Assembly (NCBI GenBank): GCA_041687495.1
Contig: JAWLBR010000014.1
Coordinates: forward strand, 1 to 44,247
Length of the DNA stretch: 44,247 nt
Direction of reading: 5' to 3'
DNA from: JAWLBR01 sp041687495
GTDB lineage: Bacteria; Bacillota; Limnochordia; DTU087; JAAYGB01
In this document: positions 16,384 to 24,847 of the stretch, one piece after another
Layout: the number at the start of each line of letters is the position of its first letter
Numbering within the stretch: the first letter of the stretch is position 1
Notes under the pieces: model-generated
The model's input: only the letters and a program-made list of their open reading frames with translations
Databases searched by the model: none
What the model was told of the DNA's origin: nothing
Made by a program: the position numbers and the translations under genes

Positions 16384-17112
16384 CTATGCTGCGATAAGCT
16401 TTTTGTACTTATTGCCGATCTCTGACTGCGGGCTGACAAATATCGTGTCAGGCGAGCCCTCTTCTACTATCTGACCTTTGTCCATCAGGACAATGCGATC
16501 AGCCACTTTAAGTGCGAACGACACTTCATGGGTAACGATAATCGAAGTAGTTTGAGTGGTCTTCACCAGATCCTCCATGACCTCCAACACTTCCCGGACC
16601 AGAATTGGATCTAGGGAGGCGGTGGGCTCATCCCACAGAATGAGCTGTGGATTGTTCACCAAGGCTCGAGCAATGCCTATGCGCTGCTGTTCTCCACCTG
16701 ACAGTTCCTGAGGTCTCTTGTCGGCGGCAAAACCCAAGCCTACTTTAGCAAGAGCTCTCTTGGCCTGTTCTTCAGCCCACCCTCGATCGGTCCCATCAAG
16801 CACCAAGGACAGCATCACATTTTCCTTCACCGTCAACCGATCGATTAGGTTGAACCGCTGAAATACGAACCCAACCTTCTTGCGATAGGCAAGGAGCTCA
16901 CTGTGACTCATATCCATAACGGATTTGCCGTTGAAAAAGATCTCTCCGGCATCCGGTTCGGTCAACCTGTTGATGCAGCGGATGGAAGTGGACTTCCCGC
17001 ACCCACTCGGCCCCATAATCACCACTGTCTCACCTTTGCGAACGTCAAGCTTAACTCCATTTAGCGCCACAGTCTTTCCATAGGTCTTTCTCAGGTCATA
17101 AATCTGAAGCAT
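16384..17112 (-). CDS. ABC transporter ATP-binding protein, polar amino acid (GlnQ-like) type
   Basis: 242 aa, complete ATPase: Walker A GPSGCGKST (34-42), Q-loop FVFQRFNLIDRLTV, signature LSGGEQQRIGIARAL, Walker B LILWDEPTASLDP, switch THEVSFA. The closest family is the PAAT ATPases (GlnQ/HisP). No substrate-binding protein or ordinary amino-acid permease lies nearby. The only membrane partner is the large coiled-coil protein upstream (17477-19612), 364 bases away across an inverted repeat. The start ATG follows GGAGG. Either it energises that membrane protein or it is a displaced uptake ATPase; the EAA-like motif in the partner favours the first. Confidence 0.9.
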   Translation of the reverse strand: MLQIYDLRKTYGKTVALNGVKLDVRKGETVVIMGPSGCGKSTSIRCINRLTEPDAGEIFFNGKSVMDMSHSELLAYRKKVGFVFQRFNLIDRLTVKENVMLSLVLDGTDRGWAEEQAKRALAKVGLGFAADKRPQELSGGEQQRIGIARALVNNPQLILWDEPTASLDPILVREVLEVMEDLVKTTQTTSIIVTHEVSFALKVADRIVLMDKGQIVEEGSPDTIFVSPQSEIGNKYKKLIAA

Positions 17113-17476
17113 TGCTTCACCTCCGTTCAGAACGCCAAAGTCGGCGCTGCCGTATTACGTGTATAGTAGGTGTGGGGAGGGAGGCTCTCTGGCCCCCCGA
17201 ACCCGAGTCGATACGTAGTTGTGTCCACTGTCAGATCCATTGCTGGCAAAGGTACCGCAGCTAGTTGTGTGTTGGGTTTGGTCTGCTGGCTGATCGTTTT
17301 CGTTGGTAAGAACGCTGCTGAAAAGAAGCTGTGAACACTAATCTGGTCACTGTTTGAAGTATGAGTCTACTAGTGTGATTACTGCCGCTGCTCAGGCTGT
17401 GGGTCCATTGCTACCTGTGGTTCGGGAGGCAAGAAAGCCTCCCTCTGCCCCACCATTAGGTCGTTTCGGCTGATAG
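17113..17476. other. Intergenic region carrying a 27-bp inverted repeat
   Basis: 364 bases between the membrane protein and the ATPase. No ORF with a ribosome site is seen. The main content is the inverted-repeat pair described separately. The right arm can also fold on itself as a 7-bp hairpin, but no T run follows, so it is not a classic terminator. Confidence 0.6.
17177..17445. repeat. Inverted-repeat element (27-bp arms), MITE- or REP/BIME-like
   Basis: The arms 17177-17203 and 17419-17445 are inverted copies matching at 24 of 27 positions and enclose 215 bases with no gene. The arms begin GAGGGAGGCT and end CCCGAACC. Each arm is also partly self-complementary (GGGAGGC ... GCCTCCC, perfect in the right copy), as in REP elements. 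No clear target-site duplication is visible. It could be a small non-autonomous element inserted between two genes of one unit. Confidence 0.6.
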
Positions 17477-19612
17477 CTAGAAGGTCTTCTTCCACCTATT
17501 CAGCAGGTTCAACAGTCCAGGACGGCTCTCGGGAATGACAATGTTGCGCATGATCTGCACATAGGTCAATCCCAGTGCCTCACCAGCCATCATTTCATCG
17601 CCATTGATCGGACTGAATCGCTCGCAAAGAACCGCTGCCAGCATACCCAGTAGTGCCCCAAGGACAGCCATGTGGGCAAGGCCGACATACGGAATCTCTG
17701 CACCACTGGCTGCGTAGATGGCAACCAGAAGAACAGTCCCGAAAATAGCTCCTGCCGTTCTCACCGGGTCAAGAATCCGCTTCCAAATTGTCTTTCCTCT
17801 GCTGCGAGCGGCCAGCTGCCGCATCACGCTCATCACTGTGGAATAATCCAAGATGAGCAGCAGTACGGTAATGACAATGGCCAGCATACCTGCGATGGTA
17901 GCCCTAACCTCTTTTAGCACTCGGAACAGCTCTGCCCGAGGGTTAGGATTGACTATCCCCACCGGCGAGGAGTATACAGACAGATAGGCGTTACCCAGAG
18001 CTTGGCGCAGCGTAGTCTGAGCCCGTTCGGCAGTTACCGATTCCTTGTCAAGGAGAAGCTGAATCTGCTCGCCCGGGATCACCTGTCCTTCGATATAGCT
18101 GTTAATCAGCTGGATCGACTGACCGATCTCTTCATCCCGCAGCTGCGGCAGCGATTGCTTCACCTGTTGCACCTGATCGATAATCATCTGTACGTCAACA
18201 GTCTCAATGTTATTGAGTTGTCCAGCCAAGGCCGCCAAACTATCTTGCATCTTGGCAATGTCCAAATCCTGCAGGTTGCCGGCACTGTCCGGAACATCCT
18301 TAGCCTCATCGCCAACCAGGCCCTTCATCACTTGGTTGATTAACAAGGACAAGACTACGTTTCCGGTTCCAGCAGAAGCTCCACCATTCAATGTCTCGTT
18401 AAGCTCAGTAATCTGAGCCCGCAACTCCTCCAGCTGGGCTAGAGATTGCTGAAAAACGTCCAGAGTCTGCTGTGCGTTCTCCACTGCTTCATCGGCAGTT
18501 CCAGACAGATCATCTAGCTGAGTCAGCAAGGCCACACTCTCATCGATGGCTTGAATCAGCTGGTAGCGCTCGTTAGCAAGATGCACGGAGCCGATACGAG
18601 GCCCGATCTTGTCCGATTTCACACGATGGCCAGTCAAGACTGCAGCTTCTCCGACATCACTAATATCTCCCCGGACGATCAGACCTTTGGCCTCTCCGCC
18701 GGTGATCGAGGTAACCTCAATCCGCACATGTTCGTCTCCCACCGATTGACCCTCTTGCAAGGTCGATTCACCGACAGCAATCACTACTTGATCGCCGACG
18801 TTCAGCGGTTCTGTGCCTTCAATTGGAATCGTTACTTTCGTTGCGTAACTCTCCAAGAATTGTTTCATCTCCGACAGTGTAGTCACGAACGCCTCCGAGT
18901 CGGCGTTGTCCCGAGCTAGAGTAATGTCCTCAACCAAAGTGGGACCAAACTTATCCTGCAGCTCGGCAATGGCGACTGCGCTGGAAGAGGCGACGTCGTC
19001 AACCCCTTGTCCCATTGGGAAGCGAATCTCGAGCAATTGATACTGATCGAGGATTTCGGTAACAGCTTCACTGACTGCCTTGGAGTCTTCCACAGACTCC
19101 AGCATGGCATACAAGCTACTTCCATCCCGGAAGACAAAGCTCACTCCCGGTACCGCTTCGACCTCTTCAATCAGCCGTTCACGTACTGCTGAGTGGCTGC
19201 CGCTCACCACGACAGTCGGCTCCACCATCAGCGTAAATCCGGATTGTCCTGGGATGTCCCCAAACAATCCCCGCAGGTTCTCAAATGTCTCTTTCGTCTT
19301 TTTGTCTTCAGGCAAAGAGATAAAAACGTTAAACTTACCCGCAATAGTAACTCCTTCGTTGATCTTCATCCCGGGGAGCCTGTCAGCCGCTAGAGCTTCC
19401 AGTTCTTTGAGTGCTGCGTCTTTAACGTCTTCTCGAATGTGTAGAATAAGGTCATATTCCCCGTAGTCTCCGATCAAGCCGTTGATAGTGTCTCCAAAGT
19501 ATGTGTCAACGGCGCGGGCAATTCCGGTTGATAGTACAGTTCCAGCCAAGATGCTGATAATCACTAGAATCAGCAGGTCACGGCCAAAACCGTCTCGAAA
19601 TAAAGTCATCAT
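17477..19612 (-). CDS. Large coiled-coil membrane protein, probable ABC permease partner
   Basis: 711 aa, not recognised by family. One N-terminal membrane helix (about 13-33), a very large extracytoplasmic part (about 35-570) with mixed alpha/beta segments and long coiled coils (about 347-409 and 435-520), then three C-terminal helices (about 572-594, 620-639, 641-663) and a cytoplasmic tail. The tail carries GEALGLTYVQIMRNIVIPES (about 677-696), close to the EAA coupling motif of binding-protein-dependent permeases. One helix, a large outside domain, then three helices is the layout of FtsX/MacB/LolC-type proteins. I start at ATG 19610-19612 after GGGAGG, because a promoter -10 lies upstream within the longer open frame. 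The GlnQ-like ATPase is next downstream. Confidence 0.75.
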   Translation of the reverse strand: MMTLFRDGFGRDLLILVIISILAGTVLSTGIARAVDTYFGDTINGLIGDYGEYDLILHIREDVKDAALKELEALAADRLPGMKINEGVTIAGKFNVFISLPEDKKTKETFENLRGLFGDIPGQSGFTLMVEPTVVVSGSHSAVRERLIEEVEAVPGVSFVFRDGSSLYAMLESVEDSKAVSEAVTEILDQYQLLEIRFPMGQGVDDVASSSAVAIAELQDKFGPTLVEDITLARDNADSEAFVTTLSEMKQFLESYATKVTIPIEGTEPLNVGDQVVIAVGESTLQEGQSVGDEHVRIEVTSITGGEAKGLIVRGDISDVGEAAVLTGHRVKSDKIGPRIGSVHLANERYQLIQAIDESVALLTQLDDLSGTADEAVENAQQTLDVFQQSLAQLEELRAQITELNETLNGGASAGTGNVVLSLLINQVMKGLVGDEAKDVPDSAGNLQDLDIAKMQDSLAALAGQLNNIETVDVQMIIDQVQQVKQSLPQLRDEEIGQSIQLINSYIEGQVIPGEQIQLLLDKESVTAERAQTTLRQALGNAYLSVYSSPVGIVNPNPRAELFRVLKEVRATIAGMLAIVITVLLLILDYSTVMSVMRQLAARSRGKTIWKRILDPVRTAGAIFGTVLLVAIYAASGAEIPYVGLAHMAVLGALLGMLAAVLCERFSPINGDEMMAGEALGLTYVQIMRNIVIPESRPGLLNLLNRWKKTF

Positions 19613-19639
19613 TGCCTGTGTCACCTCCCAACATCGCCC

Positions 19640-19648
19640 ATTATAACA
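19640..19648 (-). promoter_or_regulatory. Extended -10 promoter for the coiled-coil membrane protein
   Basis: The minus strand reads TGTTATAAT (TGn plus consensus TATAAT), followed by GGGC. The expected start is near 19633, about 20 bases before the ATG at 19612, with GGGAGG between. No -35 at normal spacing; a TTGTCC lies 24 bases upstream of the -10. Confidence 0.75.
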
Positions 19649-19753
19649 CGGCTCTCCTGGGAAACATACGGACAATTGTTACACATAAAGACAATTATCA
19701 TCTGTTAATGGACTATTTTGACATTAATGGGTGCAGTGAATCAGCATCAGCAC

Positions 19754-19788
19754 GAAAACAGCGCCGCTGAGGTATCTCAGACGGCGCC
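19754..19788 (-). terminator. Rho-independent terminator of the lpt unit (after lptA)
   Basis: A stem of 6+5 bp with one bulge (GCGCCG T CTGAG ... CTCAG CGGCGC, 19761-19787), loop ATAC, followed by TGTTTT on the minus strand; 65 bases after the lptA stop. Confidence 0.85.
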
Positions 19789-19852
19789 CTTTTACAGCAG
19801 ACAAATAAGTGAACGGTGACCAGCGTTCTACTTGCACTGCTGTCCTATGTAC

Positions 19853-20587
19853 CTATTCCTCCCCTTCATCCTCCGACCCAGACTCAAGGATAAACTCGGC
19901 CTCAACTGGACCAAAAACGGTCGCCTCATCAGTCGCCAAGTCAACAACGACCTGATTTCCGGTAATTTTATTTCCATCGGCAGTCTCCACCCGAACAGAC
20001 CCGGTGAAAACCATCATGTCATCGCCCTGATTGTAGTCCATCGTTTCGGCCCAAATCCGCCGGTCTGATTCCTCAACATAAACATTGCCAACGGCGTGGA
20101 CGACCTCTGCTTTGTTGTCCATAGTTACCGTATCTGCATCGAGGCTGAGCTTCTGGTCGAGGCGCTGGCTAGCCTCGTCGATATTCCACTGAATCAGATG
20201 GACGTTCCCTTCGGCCACGTAAATATCGTCATCAAAGGTAACCGTGAGTTTATCCGCGGCCAGATCTAGATCTGGCTGTTGTGCCGTTACCTCACGGTAG
20301 AGGACCGCCCTTTGGTCTTTTTGAGCATAATCTACCTGCTTGGACTCCAGCTTCGTGTCCGCTCTGGTGATCTCAACGTAACCGGTTTGGGGTTCGATGT
20401 GAATCTCGTTAGTGGCTAGGTTGAACGAGGTTGTCTTAGCATTCGCATCCTGCTCATAGATCCTAATCAGCACTTTGTCTACCTGCTCCTGCCCATAGAC
20501 AGCGCTGGGGACAGCTACAGACAACCCCACCATCATCACTACCGCAACGGCACTAGCCTTGAGAGCTCTTCGCCAACTTTGTCTCAT
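19853..20587 (-). CDS. lptA: LptA/OstA-like periplasmic LPS transport protein
   Basis: About 244 aa. Signal peptide (1-32; RRALKASAVAVVMMVGLSVA, then AVYG), then OstA-type beta-jellyroll repeats: VTFDDDIYVAEGNVHLIQ, ADTVTMDNKAEVVHAVGNVY, GDDMMVFTGSVRVETADGNK. An acidic tail ends the protein. LptA forms the periplasmic bridge that carries LPS from LptC to LptD. I prefer ATG 20585-20587 (GGTGG 8 bases upstream) over the GTG at 20597-20599; it overlaps the lptC end by 35 bases, so translation is coupled. It shares the peptide VVDLATDEA with LptC. Confidence 0.88.
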   Translation of the reverse strand: MRQSWRRALKASAVAVVMMVGLSVAVPSAVYGQEQVDKVLIRIYEQDANAKTTSFNLATNEIHIEPQTGYVEITRADTKLESKQVDYAQKDQRAVLYREVTAQQPDLDLAADKLTVTFDDDIYVAEGNVHLIQWNIDEASQRLDQKLSLDADTVTMDNKAEVVHAVGNVYVEESDRRIWAETMDYNQGDDMMVFTGSVRVETADGNKITGNQVVVDLATDEATVFGPVEAEFILESGSEDEGEE

Positions 20588-21260
20588 TTCGCGCACCACC
20601 TATAATCACTTCAATCTCAGCCGGACCCATGACCTCGAGTATCTCTTCTTTACTGCGATATACCGCTTTGCTGCCGGTTAGTATCGAACCTAAGTCATCA
20701 GACACAATGATATTATCCGTCAGTACCGCTTCGTCTGTGGCTAAATCGACAACAATATGATCCGCCTGAACCTGCGCCGATGGCGTCTGAACATCAACTC
20801 TACCCTTGGATTCAATAGTGTCTTCAGCTGCTCTCCAGACAAATGCAGGACCAGTTAGCACTTGGCCATCGGCAGTGGAAAGCTCAACTCCCTGCTGCAG
20901 TTCTAGATTCTCACTGGACTCATACCACTTGCCCCACCCGGCGTCAACTCGATACTGCAGGTCGCCATCCGTTCCGTAGATCTTCCCATCAACTAAGTTG
21001 GAGAAAACTGCAAAAGAAACCTTGTCTTCCACCTGCTCAACAACATCAAAAGTGAAGTCGTACTGCTTTCTGCCCTCTTTGCGCCCCACCACGTGTACCG
21101 AGGAGAAGGCGGCAGCGAGGTTCTCCTCCGGATCGATGATCTTGGACTTCTCCTCAGTCGTGGTCTCTTCCTGCCCCGTCCCGGCATACTGCCAAATTCC
21201 TACTGCTACTAGAGCAATGACAACGCCCAGCAAAATCATCTGTTTTCCCGTCACCCTCAC
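20553..21260 (-). CDS. lptC: LPS export protein LptC
   Basis: 235 aa. One N-terminal membrane anchor (about 8-24; ILLGVVIALVAVGIWQY) and a periplasmic jellyroll: YDFTFDVVEQ, FSNLVDGKIYGTDGD, LELQQGVELSTADGQVLTG, then a second OstA-like stretch SKGRVDVQTPSAQVQADHIV. LptC receives LPS from LptB2FG and passes it to LptA. It is longer than E. coli LptC (191 aa), as is common where LptC has an extra OstA-like section. The GTG start follows GGAGGAGG. Order lptF/G, lptD, lptC, lptA in one unit. Confidence 0.88.
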   Translation of the reverse strand: MRVTGKQMILLGVVIALVAVGIWQYAGTGQEETTTEEKSKIIDPEENLAAAFSSVHVVGRKEGRKQYDFTFDVVEQVEDKVSFAVFSNLVDGKIYGTDGDLQYRVDAGWGKWYESSENLELQQGVELSTADGQVLTGPAFVWRAAEDTIESKGRVDVQTPSAQVQADHIVVDLATDEAVLTDNIIVSDDLGSILTGSKAVYRSKEEILEVMGPAEIEVIIGGARNETKLAKSSQG

Positions 21261-21292
21261 TGCCTCCTCCCCCTTTGTTTTGTGGTGGTTAG

Positions 21293-23554
21293 TTACTCAT
21301 TGACGATGTTTACCAGCTCTTGAATCCCTTGGGCATCAAAGAGCAGTTCGTCATCATCAGTCCCTGCCAAGAGCTTAGTCCTTGGGAAAGCCTTGAGACC
21401 GAACTCCAGCCAGATCTCCTCATCTACAGTGTCATAGCGCAGAGTGACCTCCCGACAGTGCAGGTCTTTTGTAACCGCAATGTCATTGTACAGCAGGGAG
21501 TCTGTCGCTCCATTGTAGCTAATCAAGTGCTGCACACTCAATCCCCAAGGTAGTTTGGCTGTGGTCCTGGCATCAAATCTATCCCACTGCTCCAGCTGGG
21601 CATTATAGCTTGTACCAACCTGAAGCTCCCATCCAGTCAAAGGCTTGGCACTGGCCAAGACGTATACGCTGTCCAACGCCTGCTCCTGAAGATCATAGTC
21701 TGCTTGGAGATCGAAGTTCAAGTCCTCACTGGGGTGATACCCCACCCGCCCGATGAGGTCATCGTATTCCTGCGAGTGGAAATCGTATCCGGTAAACAGC
21801 GAGGCTGAGACAGACTGCCGGCGATAGTCTATTCGGCCAGTTACTTTTTCCTGAACTTCAATCTCGTCCCGAAGAAATGGACTTTCTCCCTGTAACCAGT
21901 TGTCATTGTACCCCAGTGTCACCGTTACGGGACGGTAGGGCTGGTACCGCAGCGACACTCTCGACAAAAGCGCCAGTCTGCTCTGAGGCGAAAGTTCCTC
22001 CGCCAGCAAGCCCTCACCACCTGGTCTTTCACTTAAGCCATTGTACCAATCCTGGCGTACAGTTCCCGTATACGATAGCCTCGTTTTCGGGGTTAAATTC
22101 CAGACTTTGTTGTTTACCCCGCCAGAGACCGTGTAGACATCACCGGAACGACTTGAGCCATTGGGATACTCCTCACTGTGGTTGCTGTAAGCTGCAGTGA
22201 ACAGCATCGGCAGCCAACCGTCAAACCACCGCCAATTACGACTGCGCCAGAACAACCTTGGGGTATCTGAGGCCGTTGTCCAGTCAACGGAACTGACTGT
22301 GGAAGTCAGCAGATCCGGGTTGATCTCTCTTTCCAGCGTGACTCCGGCTTGATAACCGCGTTCAGTTAGGACTACCTCGCCGACATAACCGTGGTACTGC
22401 ACTACCTCTGCGTCAGCATAGGAGTCAGCCAGTCGGCGCAAGTCAGCTCCGAGACGTACCTTCCAGCGCTGATCCCATGACCTAGTGTATCCGACCCGCC
22501 CCAGAATGTCTTGATCCAGAGTACCATCGGCATAGGTACTGCTATTAGCGTCTAACTGGGCAGTAAGTCCCGATACCCTTGTCTGCTGCGACAAGTCAAC
22601 TTCGGCAAACAAATCTGACGCCTTACCAGACAACAGATCCCAGTTCACATAGCTGAGATCACTGTCTAGTTTCCACCCCTGTCCCCATTCCAGCTGCTGA
22701 ATCCAGTCGGTGGAAACAGATTGTCCCCAGTCACTGCGACCCAGATGATACAAGGACAGCTCCCCATATCCGTTCTCATCGTCCTGGTAGGTATGCTCGA
22801 CACCTTTGCCCCAGCCCTTTTTCTGCATCCAATCAAGCCGCACCTTGCCGTAGGACTCCCGACTGCGATAGTAGTTGTATGCAGTCTTGACATACCATCC
22901 ATCTGAGTCATTGTGTCCAACCCGAGGAAACTCAAAGGTGTTTACCCCGCCAGCGCCGTCCCCAGTCTTGGCAATGGGAATTACGAGATAAGGCCAGTAA
23001 AACAACGGGATCTTGCCCTCGTAATACACCACGTTGCGGACCACAATTTTCTCGTCCGGATAGATATCAATGGACTTTGACCTTAGATGGTAGTGGGGCT
23101 GCTCCAAGTCACACGTAGTGACTGTCCCATCTTCAATATGCATGACTTGGGCAGTGCTGGTAATTTTGCCTCCAGAGACAAAGGCAAAACCATGCATCCC
23201 TTTGCCTGTTACCTGCAGATCCGCCTGATCCAGCTGACTGCTTTGAGTGGTGAAGTCATATACCACCGACTGCGCCTGCACTACCTGCCCGTTCTGATTC
23301 ATCTCCACAGCGCCGGTAAGATAGGCCTTCTTCTCTTCACTGTCATATCGCGCTCTGTCCGCCCGCAATTCGATATCCTCATACACCAAGCGGACATTGC
23401 CTTCGGCATAAACATCACCACTGTCTACAGCGAAAACTAACCGACCGTCAGCCTGCACAGAGACCTTTTCCTGTGCAAAAACAACTTGATTCTCTCCTAA
23501 AAACAGAAACAGCATTAATACAAACATCATCAACCGCCGTGCATACTGCTGCAT
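21293..23554 (-). CDS. lptD: LPS assembly outer-membrane protein LptD
   Basis: 753 aa. Signal peptide (1-27, ending VVFA), an N-terminal OstA jellyroll (about 30-150; SGDVYAEGNVRLVYEDIELR, KAYLTGAVEMNQNGQVVQA), then TTCDLEQPHYHLRSKSIDIY and NVVYYEGKIPLFYWPYLVIP, hallmarks of the LptD barrel start, and a long beta barrel to the end. It inserts LPS into the outer leaflet. The full barrel is in frame with no breaks. Only one Cys is obvious around the junction, so the E. coli two-disulfide pattern is not expected. I start at ATG 23552-23554 after AAGGCGG; a TTG nine codons upstream is the alternative. No LptE gene is visible. Confidence 0.93.
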   Translation of the reverse strand: MQQYARRLMMFVLMLFLFLGENQVVFAQEKVSVQADGRLVFAVDSGDVYAEGNVRLVYEDIELRADRARYDSEEKKAYLTGAVEMNQNGQVVQAQSVVYDFTTQSSQLDQADLQVTGKGMHGFAFVSGGKITSTAQVMHIEDGTVTTCDLEQPHYHLRSKSIDIYPDEKIVVRNVVYYEGKIPLFYWPYLVIPIAKTGDGAGGVNTFEFPRVGHNDSDGWYVKTAYNYYRSRESYGKVRLDWMQKKGWGKGVEHTYQDDENGYGELSLYHLGRSDWGQSVSTDWIQQLEWGQGWKLDSDLSYVNWDLLSGKASDLFAEVDLSQQTRVSGLTAQLDANSSTYADGTLDQDILGRVGYTRSWDQRWKVRLGADLRRLADSYADAEVVQYHGYVGEVVLTERGYQAGVTLEREINPDLLTSTVSSVDWTTASDTPRLFWRSRNWRWFDGWLPMLFTAAYSNHSEEYPNGSSRSGDVYTVSGGVNNKVWNLTPKTRLSYTGTVRQDWYNGLSERPGGEGLLAEELSPQSRLALLSRVSLRYQPYRPVTVTLGYNDNWLQGESPFLRDEIEVQEKVTGRIDYRRQSVSASLFTGYDFHSQEYDDLIGRVGYHPSEDLNFDLQADYDLQEQALDSVYVLASAKPLTGWELQVGTSYNAQLEQWDRFDARTTAKLPWGLSVQHLISYNGATDSLLYNDIAVTKDLHCREVTLRYDTVDEEIWLEFGLKAFPRTKLLAGTDDDELLFDAQGIQELVNIVNE

Positions 23555-23678
23555 GGGGGCTATACCGCCTTTCCCAAGCAATGGATTTGCTCACCCTTTC
23601 GCTCAGGTGATTTCCGTCAAAATAACTTCCATACAGCAGGGGGCAGTTCCTCTTGGAGCTTTTTTGTACAGTCCACTG

Positions 23679-24770
23679 TTACCACCGCTCTACCCAAAAT
23701 ACGGCTAAGACCCCAATACCAGTAAAGGCGACATTGCCGATCCAGGCGGCGGTCGTGGTCGGCAGCATCCCATTAGCCCCCATGGATCTGGCCACAGAGG
23801 TTACCACATAGTACAAGAACATGATCGCCAAACTGACAATAATCCCAGCAAACCGACCACTGCGCCCAGTCCGAAAACTGAACGGCGCTGCCAACAAGGC
23901 AAACACCAAGCTGGCAAAAGGCAGAGCAAGCTTCAGATGATAGTCCACCACAAAGGCGTCAACCTTGATTCCACTTCTCTGAAACAGGTCGATGTGTTCC
24001 CGCAGCTCAGCCCGAGTCATCTCTTCGGTCGTCTTTTGTTTTCCCAGGAACACCTCGGCCTGCTGCTTCGTCACAATTTCCAAATCCGCAAAGCCGACCT
24101 CCCGGGCGATAAAGCCATCGCTGTCAAATTCCCGCTGCACTCCGTCCCGCAACCGCCAGGTAAAATCTTCGTATTCCCCCCATTTAGCCGTAACCAAGGT
24201 GGGATACCTAGACTGGGAATTAGGCAAATAGACCATGACATCAGATAATTGCTTGGTGCGGCGGTTGACTCTGTCGATATAGAAAAACCGATCATCAGGG
24301 TCTTTAAAAAACACCCGCTCTTCCACCGCCGGCAAAGCCTCCTGCAGCACTAACTGGCGAATGATAGTGGCTTCCTGGTGGTTGCTGTAAGGTACCAAAC
24401 GATCATTGGCTAGAAAGGCGACAAAACTGATCACAAGACCGAGGATTAGGTAGGGAACGACAAACCTGGCGAAGCTGTGTCCAGCGCAGCGCATCACTGT
24501 CAGCTCGTTGTCCCGGGTCAGTCTACCCAAGCTGAGGAACGTGGCAAATAGCACTCCAACCGGCAGTGTCAAGGTGACTACCGACGGCAGCTTGTACCAC
24601 AAAAGCTGCAAAACGGTAGTCACTGCCACCCGTTTCACAAAGATTAGGTCAGTTAGCTCAAACAAATAACCGCTGATCAGGAGAATGGTAAAGCCGATGA
24701 CGCAGACCACAAAGGGCCCGAGAAACTCTCTCACTGCATACCTATCCAGCAGTTTCGGCGCCACTACCAT
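23679..24770 (-). CDS. lptF/lptG: LptF/LptG-family LPS export permease (copy linked to lptD)
   Basis: 363 aa YjgP/YjgQ protein: three N-terminal hydrophobic segments (about 15-40, 55-85, 98-122), a periplasmic domain (about 125-270) and three C-terminal segments containing KLALPFASLVFALLAAPFSF. It pairs with the copy at 6862-7947 (similar KLAxPFASLVFA segment) to give one LptF and one LptG, both working with LptB. The start may be ATG 24768-24770 or the GTG two codons later, which has better spacing from GGGGGG. It heads the lptD-lptC-lptA unit. Confidence 0.9.
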   Translation of the reverse strand: MVVAPKLLDRYAVREFLGPFVVCVIGFTILLISGYLFELTDLIFVKRVAVTTVLQLLWYKLPSVVTLTLPVGVLFATFLSLGRLTRDNELTVMRCAGHSFARFVVPYLILGLVISFVAFLANDRLVPYSNHQEATIIRQLVLQEALPAVEERVFFKDPDDRFFYIDRVNRRTKQLSDVMVYLPNSQSRYPTLVTAKWGEYEDFTWRLRDGVQREFDSDGFIAREVGFADLEIVTKQQAEVFLGKQKTTEEMTRAELREHIDLFQRSGIKVDAFVVDYHLKLALPFASLVFALLAAPFSFRTGRSGRFAGIIVSLAIMFLYYVVTSVARSMGANGMLPTTTAAWIGNVAFTGIGVLAVFWVERW

Positions 24771-24783
24771 CCCCCCTCAACGT

Positions 24784-24820
24784 GAAAAAAGACAACTGCA
24801 GTGCGCCCCCACAGTTGTCT
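24784..24820 (-). terminator. Rho-independent terminator after the PorV/FadL-like gene
   Basis: A perfect 9-bp stem (AGACAACTG with CAGTTGTCT, 24812-24820 and 24790-24798) followed by a run of T on the minus strand. Confidence 0.95.
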
Positions 24821-24847
24821 AGTTTCTCTGTCTTTCGTCGGCACAGC

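Noticed and set aside
17419..17445. The right arm of the inverted repeat as a simple terminator of the membrane-protein gene.
   Set aside because: It folds into a 7-bp hairpin, but no T run follows on the minus strand and a near-identical inverted copy exists 215 bases away.
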